Assembly: GCA_025435555.1 (NCBI GenBank)
Contig: JAIWWG010000038.1
Span: forward strand, 245,686-309,685
DNA from: Chytriomyces cf. hyalinus JEL632
Taxonomy: Eukaryota > Chytridiomycota > Chytridiomycetes > Chytridiales > Chytriomycetaceae
DNA length: 64,000 bases
Direction of reading: 5' to 3'
This document shows positions 31,052 through 45,400 of this stretch, piece after piece (position 1 is the stretch's first letter; each line of letters begins with the position of its first letter). A program made the translations under genes and the position numbers. A model generated the notes under the pieces. That model was not told where the DNA came from, did no database searches, and saw nothing but the letters and a program-made list of their open reading frames with translations.

Positions 31052-33056
31052 CTATCCATAGTAGCGATCCTCGTCCCATCGCACACCTTTTTTAACGCGC
31101 TTTTCTTGACACCCTCGGACATTATACTCATTCTCATTTGTTGTTTCTTCGTCTTGACGCCCCCCACCTTCATACCAACGCTCCGCAATTGCATTCAGAT
31201 TGTCGGGCTTCTTGCTCAACCAAAACTCCTTCCGCAACCTCTGAACAACTCTACCCCACATGCTAGTAGTGTGTCCTTCCTCATTTGCTTCAGTCACGCG
31301 GTAAGACTCTACGACCTGAGTCAGTACGGTGTCCAAATCCACGTCGCGATGCAGCTTGTCTCTCACAGCGAGTTCCATGAACGCAAGCCGGACCTGGCTC
31401 ATGAGTTCTTCCTCCGCTATTTGTGACTTGCCAGTATTTCTGCGTTGGAATCCGGCAACGTAAATATGCGCTGGTGTAAACGGGCTTCTGCGGAACAAAT
31501 GCGTTGGCTCGTTTTGCAAATGTTGAAACGACTTTTTCAGAAACTGGGCTTCTGAATTTGAGGGTTTTTCGGTTTCCACAATTCTTCGCCACATGTGTAA
31601 GCGCGTCAAGGCGGTTTCTGCCGCGATCGTGTCCGTAACGCTTATTTCAGAAGTGCAGTAGCTTCTCATTTTGGGACTGAACTTTGCCCATGCCTGTGAA
31701 AAAGACAGCACCAAGTTGGTTTTACATGTGATTGCGCTTGTAAAAGTCAAATCCAATTCTCACCGTGTGCCAGATGGCATGCAGTAAATTTAAAATCTGA
31801 ACTTGCAATATCCGCGTCTTTGCTGGATCTCCGACGCATTTATCCAGGGCTTTATGGATCAAATCCATTTGCTTCAAAGCGTTGTCCAATTTAGCTGACA
31901 GAATTGCATTGTACTTGTAATACCTGCAAAACCAAGCGCCAATCAGACGCGTGAAGGAACATCGCAAAACCATCAAAGTACAGCCGAACCTTTCGGGAAT
32001 CGATGCAACGGCAGATGTCATGGCTGAAATGCCAGCTTGAATATCGCTTTCAAATTCTTCATCCCGTTTTGTGTACTGAGAACGGAGAGTGCGGTGCCGA
32101 TTTCGAGAGTCCAATGAGTTGGAACGTACGTAGCGATTGCTATCAAAAGCCATGCATTCAAAGCTTCCATTTGAACTGGATTCGCTACTTCTTCTTCTTT
32201 CTCTTCGACTTTTTTTTTGATCGAGTTTCTCGCTGTTTTGGACCTTGATTGGAAGCTTGGGCAAGTGATCGAAATCGAAATCGGCGTCTTTTTGCCTTCT
32301 CGGACTTCGTCCTCTTTCTTGGCCCTTCGCTCGCAACGCATCGTCCCTTCTCTCATCATACTTCCCTCGCACATTCCTCTCATCGTTGAACCCGTCACGA
32401 TTTTTAAAGTCAAAGCTTTCCTCAGAAGCCGTGCCATCGACTGCGCTATTTCGCACGTTATCGTCTTCATCACTGCCCTCTAGTATCGTATTTCCGCGCC
32501 GTTCCGATCGTTCTGACGGATAACGCGCCGAATTTTGGATTCCATAAACTGCACTTTCGTCACTGGCAATCGTCCCTGTATCATCGCTATCCCACCGCTG
32601 TCTCTCTTCTTGCTTGCCGTGATTGTACTCCGAAAAATCCGACAATTTCTGGCGTCCAACTCTGGGCGCCAAAGGTTCCGTACGTCTTGTCCGTCCCCTG
32701 TTTCCATCCGCACTCGAATCTTGACTTGCAGTTTCCAGCGATGGCTCGTACCTCGACCGTTCACGACTGCGTCCCTGGTTTCCACGCAACGAGCGGTGCA
32801 AATTGTAACTGGCGCGGAAATCCGTGGCATCAAACTGTTTCTCTGGTTGCTCAGAAGAAACGGTGGACACTGAATACAATCCCGGTGGAATCAATTCATT
32901 TGGGTCGCTGAATGGCGCTGTGACCCGGGTTTCGGCGATTGGCACGAGTAGTGGGAAGTCGCGTTTTGGGTCCAGGCGTAACAGCTGGAATAGCTGTAGC
33001 ACGGTAAGCTGGGTAGTGAATTTAAAGGTCGTGTCTGAATGGCGGATTTGGATCAT
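31052..33056 (-). CDS. Unrecognised 622-residue protein with charged disordered centre
   Basis: Exons 33056-31990, 31923-31764 and 31693-31052 join in phase. I do not recognise the family. The first 70 residues (IRHSDTTFKFTTQLTVLQL, IPPGLYSVS) could be a small beta-rich ubiquitin-like or CIDE-like domain: they look like a strand-turn-strand-helix opening. Residues 80-330 are very rich in Arg, Ser, Asp and Glu with RSRERSR and SRRERRRSSESSS runs, so disordered. The C-terminal 280 residues are helical (KYNAILSAKLDNALKQMDLI, LLHAIWHTAWAKF, then LFRRSPFTPAHIYVAGFQRR). The first intron, 66 bases, has no stop and keeps the frame. The C-terminal helical region is the best query for a remote search. 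Neighbours do not suggest a function. Confidence 0.7.
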
Positions 33057-33247
33057 TGTCTTTTTTATGGGGGATGGTCTGCTGTGGACAATGGCTTCGT
33101 TTTTTTTTTGCCGATTGTTGTTCGGCGAGTTGACAATTTTTCAGGTAAACATTTTTAAATGTTATGACTGGAAGATCAAGAGTAATGGTACTATTTGGCA
33201 TCATAATTTATTAGATATTGCAAACGACAGTCCGGATTGCGATGGAA

Positions 33248-35375
33248 TCAACTCGTCTGATACTCTTTGATCAATGACTGCACCGATTCAAGAGCGGACT
33301 GAAAGTCCTCCTTTTCCATGTAATTCAAGTAGTGATGAAGGTTTGCCTGAAACACGTATTATTTCATTCAATATTTAACTTTGTTTGCGCTCGTTTACAT
33401 ATGCTGGCTCACCTTTCGTTTATACAGTTTCATGAACCTCGTCCGCATTTTTCCAAGCGATTCATGTATGCATGCGTTGTTTGCAAGTGTCAGCAGACTA
33501 TGTGTCTTTTCGCACGCTTTGGTAAGGATGGGGCTTTTTGAAAACTAAAGGAAGAAAGTTCCAAACCTGTCCTATCGGAGGAACCGAGCAAAGTCCAGTT
33601 TTCCAACCATCTTGATTCCAATTGACAAATTTCAACCATGATCGCGCTCTTTGAAATAAGTATTAATAACGCCATTAGTCGCACCAACAAAAAAAATGTG
33701 TTCGGATATACCTGTCCACATTTCGTCGAATGTCCGAAACATTCACATCACCGCGGACCATAAGTGCACATGCGAGATATGTCGATGACTTGGGGTCTGC
33801 CTTTATGAGCTGACAATCCTTTGAAAACGCATCGGTAAACATTTGGTCCAATCTTTTTGAAGGAAACACACAAGCATTCGTTAGTATTTAAAAAAATTTG
33901 GTAAAATCGCACAAAATAAAAACAAAACACCTCCTAGATGGAATGTTTACATCGGCCGGAGAAAATAGCGGTGTCATGCTTGAAATCAGAAACTTTCGAT
34001 TCGGAAATGGGACGAGATTCGTGACAATCTGAAAAATAGATCCAAATAGCGCGATTCGTTCACTTTTCCATTCAGAAGAATAAGCTGTTTTATTGACTCA
34101 CATCGTTGATATCGACGTTCATTGTCCCTTCGAATCGCATGGAGCTTTTTTTTTTTGTTTTATAGTCACTGGCGCTGTGAATGCCAATTCTGCAAATAGT
34201 CGCGAAAATAAAAGAGGGAGTATCAAACACATACCTGGTGGTGTTGATGATCAAGTTGGCCACAATGTTGTTCATCTCATCAAAGGGAAGCTTCTTCCGA
34301 ACCGCTCCAGAGACAGAACAAAGACCACCGTACGGTTTTTTGCCACTATCAATCACAGAAGGATTTCCCCTGGACGCTCGACTGAAACCGTCCCCATCAT
34401 CCATTCCATGCCCATGATACTTCTTCGTCCCCAACGCCACTTTTTCGCAAATATCAATGAGCGCCTGATTCTCAACAGGCAAAACGCAATCCGCATTTTG
34501 AATCAACTTCCAAAGCGACAGAATCGTGTTATACGGCGACGTGACAACATCATCATTCGCTGACGGACACACTGCCGTGGCAAACCGGTAAACGCGCGGA
34601 TATTCATCAGCGAGGAGTTCGCCCACTTTCGAGCCAAGCCCGCTTCCAGTTCCACCGCCAAGCGACGTGATTTGGAAAAACGATTGCAAGTTGTCGCATT
34701 GCTCTGCTTGTTGGCGGAGAGACTCTGAAATTTGGGATTCGAACTCTTGGCCATAGATGGAGTAGCCGACTGCCCTGTTGTTGCATTTGTGATGAGAAAA
34801 GTGATGTTTCCGATCATGACAAGGCAGATGAAAATCATATTTTGATGACGCGGACCAGTTGTTGCCGCTGCCACTGTTGCTTGAGATAATCTGGGATCCT
34901 TCGAACAGCGTGCGCACAGGAGATTGCATAACTTGGTTGATGACGCCTTCTTCCATATCAATCATGAGAGCCTAAACGAGCGAACATAAACAGTGCTGAG
35001 CAAATCGTTTCAGCCGTCAGAGTTCATGTAGAATAAAACACAAACACGCGCCCGGAGCCCTTTGAGATGCCTGGGAGGAGAAAGCATGTTAATACTGAAG
35101 CAGCGCCCCTTCCAGCGAGAGGGAACTGAGCATTCACCGTTTATTCGAGGTTGTGAAGAATGTGTTGAGCGCAGCATCGGCGAGTTTCGAATTGGAATTG
35201 GACGTTGATGGCGAGTGCGTCAGTGATTGCTCTTGAAGGGCCAAGTCCCAGAAGCGGGCGGCAATTTGGTTTCCGCATTGTCCAACTGCAATGTGTATGT
35301 GGTTGCGATGAGATTGGTTCCGAGTGAAGAGCCTAGCGATGCGCAGTCACCTGGAACAACGATACATTCAGGCAT
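33248..35375 (-). CDS. TUBE1: Epsilon-tubulin, eleven exons
   Basis: Exons 35375-35351, 35285-35138, 35070-35046, 34971-34856, 34774-34235, 34144-34102, 34028-33931, 33852-33712, 33648-33567, 33505-33413 and 33346-33248 all join in phase to 469 residues, against about 475 in human TUBE1. Landmarks: VGQCGNQIAARFWDLALQEQ, MIDMEEGVINQ, SGSGNNW, the tubulin signature GGGTGSGLGS, NDDVVTSPYNTILS, DCVLPVENQAL, PFDEMNNIVANL, RFEGTMNVDIND, VNIPSRRLDQMFTDAFSKD, YLACALMVRGDV, FVNWNQDGWKTGLCSVPP and LHHYLNYMEKEDFQSALESV. These are epsilon-specific, not alpha, beta or gamma. Epsilon-tubulin is needed for triplet microtubules of centrioles and basal bodies and is kept only where those exist, so the organism builds a flagellum. 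The introns at 34775-34855 and 34145-34234 are multiples of three without stops. Confidence 0.96.
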
Positions 35376-35466
35376 AGAAAAATGTTCGAAAGGCTGTGTT
35401 TGATATCATGGAACTGCAGGGTTTCAAAGTATAGTAATGGGTAGTACAATTTCAGCACGAAAATAA

Positions 35467-35538
35467 GACTCCTTGGCGCAACGGTAGCGCGTTCGTCTCC
35501 AAAGCGAAAGGTTGCGTGTTCAAATCACGTAGGGGTCA
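35467..35538 (+). tRNA. tRNA-Trp (anticodon CCA)
   Basis: A complete cloverleaf of 72 bases: acceptor GACTCCT pairs with AGGGGTC with one G-T pair, D-arm GCGCAACGGTAGCGC, anticodon stem TTCGT/GCGAA with loop CTCCAAA (anticodon CCA), T-arm GCGTG-TTCAAAT-CACGT. No intron. The A box lies in TGGCGCAACGG and the B box is GTTCAAATC. It sits in the 326-base spacer between the epsilon-tubulin start codon and the MCM6 stop codon. Confidence 0.95.
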
Positions 35539-35701
35539 CAACTCTCATTTTCAGTTTTTCGATCAGGCCATCCCCTGTAGTGCGCACAAAAATGTTTGTG
35601 ATTATCCTTGCCATTTGACCAACACAATATGGTGATATTTCCAACATAAAAACAAACACTGTGCGCAAAACAAAAAATCCACCATACTGTGAGAATGGAA
35701 A

Positions 35702-39322
<3,621 letters not shown>

Positions 39323-39411
39323 TTTATTGCTTTTTTTACTTTCACTTTTTCTGGTTATAGTAAATAAAATAAACTGCGGACAAGTTTCAAACATCAAAAC
39401 AAATACAGCGC
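39323..39411. promoter_or_regulatory. Short divergent promoter between MCM6 and the giant ciliary gene
   Basis: Only 89 bases separate the MCM6 start codon (39322, minus) from the first in-frame ATG of the giant gene (39412, plus). A bidirectional promoter is therefore likely. The giant gene could instead use a downstream ATG such as 39418. Confidence 0.45.
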
Positions 39412-42400
39412 GTGTGCATGATCAAACAGCAGCAGCAACAGAGAGCGCCGCTGCGCACGCGCGTCAGCGGAACTTCAAAATCAAACACGGCGCAAATAAA
39501 AACATTCTCGGACCTCGTCAAATCCCTCATCAAGCGCCAAACTGCTCCCAAAACGCGTGCATCACGACTATGGGCTAAGCTACGAGAACATGTGGTAATC
39601 AGTCATATTCAACTGCAAGCATTCCATTTGCTCTTCTTCACGCCACGCAGTATCAACTTATACGGCTGTTGTTCAGAAACGCGGCTTCTTCGAAAGTCTT
39701 CTCAATCAAGCGGAGGCTGAACCAGACTCGTTTCTCGAAAACATTGAAACTCTATGGTCACTCGTTCATAAACACAGCACACAAGACGCGCAGCATCGCA
39801 ACAATAGAGGGCAAGCTGTGGACAGCACAACCGAATTCGTCACTGCCGGTTGGTCCCGGATAAAAGAAGCGCAGTTTACTGTGAATTCAAGAGCTCGGAG
39901 CGGTGAAAGTGATGATGCGAGGGTTGCGGATGCAGATGGCAGAGATGACTTTGATAATGCAGAAGGTGCCTCCAAGCGTGGTCAAACTGGAGATACTGTG
40001 GGTGGAAAAAGAGCGACTTCAGCAGGCTCTATGCCAAAAACGATATCTTCGGGTGATGGCGATGAGGGGGGTGCCGTGATCGATATTGCGAACAGTTCAT
40101 TGCCGGTCACAGCAAACGACATCAAAAAACCAAACGAATCAGAGAATCGAAAGGAAGGGACTGCAGAATCCGGACTGCATAACTCGTCAACATCTGCTTC
40201 TTCTGCTGCGACCGCAACTGCTCCGCTGAGAAGCGGGTTTGGGATTGAAGGGCTCTCTTTCGACACCGTTCCCAACGCAAAAATAACGTCCGAATTACGA
40301 ATCATTGCCGAGGGATTGTATTCTCAGCCTTGGAGTTGAGTTTTACCCAAAAAGTCCCCTGGAGACACGTCAAACTAATGCTGTTCCATTCTTCATTCAA
40401 ACTTTTAACCGCCGCAGTTGAAGCTGATTTTTACACGGTCCAAGTTAACTTCAACCGAGGATGGAAACTGCTATTGCTGGGATTGACGCAGGCAGAATCC
40501 CTGAGTCGCTTCATGGCCATGTGCGCGCTGCGGATCGCCATTCCGGTGATCAACGACACGTTACTGGATTATACAACACGACAGGTATGAGAAACTTCTA
40601 CATTTGAAAGAAAGGGCGCTTCGCTAAGTTTATCCTGGTGATAGAACATTTTGCTTGTCCTGGTCAATCTGATGATTTCCGATGAGCGCCAAGAAAACCG
40701 GCTGAAGGCAGTTTACCTTATCGGAAAAATCGCGAGTGAGCTAGGCCTTGTTCGTGAACATGATAGTCTACTGCTGAGGGTAATGAGAGTGTTTATAAGG
40801 AGCAACGAAACGTCCTGCTCACTCATTGGCTCTCTTTCCAGGTGTTTAAAGAGCTCATCAAGAAACTAATTGAATTGCAGTGCCGTGAAAAGAAGCTCGC
40901 GGGAGTAAGTCACATCATCGGCCATTGATGCCATGGCAACTTACCTTGCTGAATGTTCCAGGCAGACCTCCAAAAATACCGGACAGATACTCGACCAATG
41001 AAAATCTATTTAATTCATGCAATTGGAAAATTCACGTGCAATCTGTCTCAGAATTCGCGGTACATGGAAGACCTGACGATTTACGCGCTTCAGAACGAGT
41101 TTGAATATGGCGACACCAAGCTTGAGTTGAAATCTGACGGAAGCTTGAAAAAGAGCACTCCGACTGGCGCATTGTTTGTTGTTAAGTCCCTTTTGGGTGT
41201 AATTGTGAATGATGTGAGTGTTTTTTCTGTTTCTCCACTAATGGTATATTTTTGAACACATGTATTTTGAATTATCAGATCAAACCAACCGAACAAAACG
41301 AAAAGTATATTGGCGCAGTCTTTAAATCATACGTCAGTCCGTTGTTGAAGGTCTCAGCACAGAGGTTGCAGGTCGTTGCTGTGCAATTTGTGTCCAACTG
41401 GCTGCCCATTACAAATGAAGACAACAGCCTATTGGCTTTGGATACGCTCCAGTCTGGTTTAAAACTAACACGGGATCTCGGAATCGAATCATTTGACAAA
41501 AAGCAGTATGATAAGGAAATGGCAGGATTTCGACGAGTGAGGCTTCTGTAATCGCTTCCCATAATCCTTGATATTCATACTCACATCTTTTTGGCCCTTC
41601 AGAAACTTTTGGCAGAAGAATCGCGCATTGCACTTCGAACAAAGCTTTTGAGACAGCTATTACTGGTTCCAGGAACCTTTTCGCGGCTCAAGCCGGTTCC
41701 AGAGCATCCTGGATTTTTCGCGGACAATGACACAGGAATGTCAGGCACGAAAGCCATCGCCGTGGGACTTCCGATTCATCCCAAATCCAATGTGCTAATA
41801 TCTCGTCCCATTCCGAGCATTCCTGGCGTCCCACCTGCCGTTACAACTATTCCGCCCATCTTCATGGTAATGGCATTGATTTAAAATTTACTTGTTTTGG
41901 TAATCTGATTTTTCCTTCTCTCTCATTTCCAGGAACCAGCTTGGTTTGAAAAAATCCCTCCACCAGGCTGTTTCTATGAGTCGCTGGAAAAAACAGGAGG
42001 AGTGCCGGGTTTGCCTGTCGGATACACGTACTCACCAAACAAACTGCTTGATGTTTACGCAATCAAAGGCATTGAAAAGGAGAAAAAAGTAGAGCCAGAA
42101 CATGTTCAACCAACGCTCCGAAAAGCAAGCGTGATGGAATTTTCAAAACCGAAAGCGCGTACAACAACCTTGCCGCCAAAGGTGGTTGCGCCACCATCTC
42201 CGCTTGTGACAGTGAAGCGCTTTCCCTATGGTGATTCTAAATCCGTAGCTAACGATGACGAAGAGGAGGACGCTGTGGGAGAAATGGATGATGGTTATGT
42301 TGCGCCCACGGGGTTTGGTTTCGTCAAACGGCGCGGAACGTTGGTTCGCATTGATATTGAGCGATCCGGAGACAATTCGGACGTGCTGCCAATTCCGACA

Positions 42401-45400
42401 GGAACAACGAAAACACCACCGAAAGAGGATGGTATTCGTTTCGAAAGTTTGCAAAGAGGGGATGGAATTGTTCGGGAAGGGCGGGGAGGGCAGCAGCATC
42501 TGGTTAAGAAAGTGCCTCCAGGGTTTCTGAATTTGAGCCCTTTCCCAGGATTTGATCCTGATGATTTGGATCGCACAGTGGCGACTGCGTCAGCTATTTA
42601 TGCGCGTGCCGACTTGACCGAGCTGGATGGTCCTACGCTTGATAATTCCAGCAGAATTCCATCAGGTTGTACTACTGAAAAGAACCCTGTGCTCTGGCCA
42701 AGCAAGAACACGTGAGTTATGTTAGGATGAATTTTATGACATGACGCATTAACCAAAAGTATAATTTGATTCAGCATGTTGAAGCCGGCAAATATCGCCA
42801 CTGATTTTCCAATGTTTGCCCCGGTTCTTTTCGAAATCATTCAGCCCGGAAATCCTTCTTTGCAACAGATATTGTGCCAAGTGGTCGGCATCGACAAGGA
42901 TGTTTCAGCAGTGTCCGTTCAACACGAGACGAACGCGTTAGTCGGCGTTATCTTTCTTATGTTTGCATGAGTTAAATTCCCTCAAAACTTCAGTGATTTA
43001 CTCTCGGCTGGTGCAACATTCAATATTTTCATACGGAGCCGGTCCAATTTGTCCAAATGGAGTTGCATAAACTTGCAAGTTATAGACGACGCGTACCGAG
43101 ACGGCAGTAAGTTGCAAGGACTGGCACGTTAAGCATCTAACTAACAAATTGCAGACTTTTCCTTCTCAAGTCTACGGGGCCGGACATCTATGCAATCGTT
43201 GAACGCAATATCGCCATCGAATACTGCAATTGAGTCATCAAAAAGCATTCCTATTCCTGCTGGATTCACTTCGAACGGCGAGCCGTATTTTGCCCCTGCA
43301 GTAAATGTTCCACCCATTCCAGCAGGATACACAGCCGAGATGGTCCCTTATTATGGAAAAGGTGCGTCCGTTAAGCCGCAGCCATTAGGTATGACCACGG
43401 ACGGTATACGTTTTTACAACACGGACGGATCCATCAACGAACCCAATCGTAACCAAGTTGGTGGTTACGATAACTATGGCCAACCTTTCTTCGTCCCAAA
43501 AGGATGCTCCTTGCCTTCTCCGGTCGGGTTCACCCCGGATGGAATTGCGTACTTTGATATCCCATCGATTCTCAATCAGCGCGGAATCATGCTTCTGCCT
43601 GTTCCGCCTAAAGATCGCATGAATTGGCCAAAGTTTGAGGAAGATGATGACTCAGTGACGCAGCTTGAAGTAACTCCGGATGGTCGAAGTGTGCCGAAAA
43701 AATTCACATCAGAAATGCTTCTTCATGATCTGCTGACGGCTTTGAAAATCACTCAGTCAGAAATCAAAAAAACTCTTGTTGCGGATCGCTCACAGACAGT
43801 TGGAACAGTCCGACGCCTAAGAGATATCAAAGACAATGAATTGGGTATTTCCTCAGACGGCACCGAAGACATGTCGTTCCAAGATCCAGAAGATGTGATT
43901 TCTTATTTAAAAGACGGAGACGAGTTTGCCCATTTAAAATCTCCGCCAATCAGAGTCGCTTTGGATCCTGCCGCACTCGATTTTCAAAGTGTCTATTCAT
44001 CAGTTACCAAAAATGCCGTCCTTCGGTACAGAGCGAATCGAGGAGATCGAGATGAGCGGGACTTTTTCATCGCAGTGGAGCCGGCAGAAATCTTCAGTGT
44101 TCCGCAGTTCCATTTGCGACTTCAAGGCGAGGGCGTCTTCCAAATTTCAGTAACATTCAATCCCATTTTGCTGCACACAGAGCGTGTTGAAGGGGCACTG
44201 AGTCTAATCGATGAAATGGGCAACAAGCTCGTCAGCTGCATTCTCGTCGGGTTACGACAAAGCTTTATCAAAATTACACCCGGTTCAATCGACGCAGGAT
44301 GGATGCTTCCAGAGAGAAGGAAGGATATTTCGCTGAAAATTGAGAATTTGTCATCTGTGCCGGTGTCGCTTTCGTTGGAGCTGTCCTCTGAGGCCAACTC
44401 ACGTGCTGCCATTGCCACAGCAGCAGCTCTGTTGAAAACACAGGGCTCTGAGGCAAGCTCGGTAAACGAGCGCACTGTGGACGAAATGAAGAAGAAAGGG
44501 TTCGTTGTGCCCACTCGGTCTGTCAAATTGCAGCCATCAGAAAGTAAAACCATTCCGGTTTATTTTGAGCCTTACAACCTCGGACGCTTCACGGACGGCA
44601 TTGAAGTCACGGCTCCCGGAGGGGACTTGATAAAAGTGCCACTCAGTGGAGTAGCTGGAATCCCAATAGCGCTATATCCTGAAACGGCGGAAAACTCATT
44701 GGCTGGTGGTGAGGCCCTCACGCTGGAGCGAGGAGAATTCATGAAAAAATTTCGGAAAGGTCACTCAGGGGAGAAGGATCATACTCCTTTGACAGACATT
44801 GACGTGTCTATTTTGCAAAACATGATGTCTGCTACTGCCGACAGTGCCAACAGGCGGCAGGCTCACACGGTCGACTTTGGGATTTGCACCAAGGACATGG
44901 GACCACTAATCATGAGATGCGTCACTGTAATGAATTTATCAGATAACGCAGTTTCCCTCGGTCTGTTCCCTCATATGTCGGCGTTAAAGTGCAAGTATAT
45001 TGTCAAGATTCCACCGAGAAGTGCAACGACTGTCGAAATTACACTGGACATGACCGAAAGCGCGCTTGGAAATATTAAGACGGCCATCGAAGTCATTTGC
45101 CCAGAATTTCAAAATATCCCGCTGTATATCAACGCGTTCGTTGGTCAGCCGCTATACTTCAACTGTTGGGATATTGCATACTTCCGCCCCTGCTCTGCGG
45201 GAGTGACTGACCACATTTATGTCCCTATCATCAACGAGTCACAGTACGACATCCGATTTTCGTTGGACGGATTAGATTCAAAGGAGCAACTGACTGACGG
45301 TATCAGCTATTTCACTTCTTCTTTCTCTGACAATGAATCAGAACTCTCAATGGTGCCTGCGTTTGGATCTTATTCCGTAAACTTTGGGTTCACCGGACGA

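Noticed and set aside
35467-35538. Reading the tRNA region as the 5' leader or first exon of epsilon-tubulin
   Set aside because: The cloverleaf is complete and on the opposite strand; TUBE1 starts at 35375 in a 25-base first exon that fits in phase.
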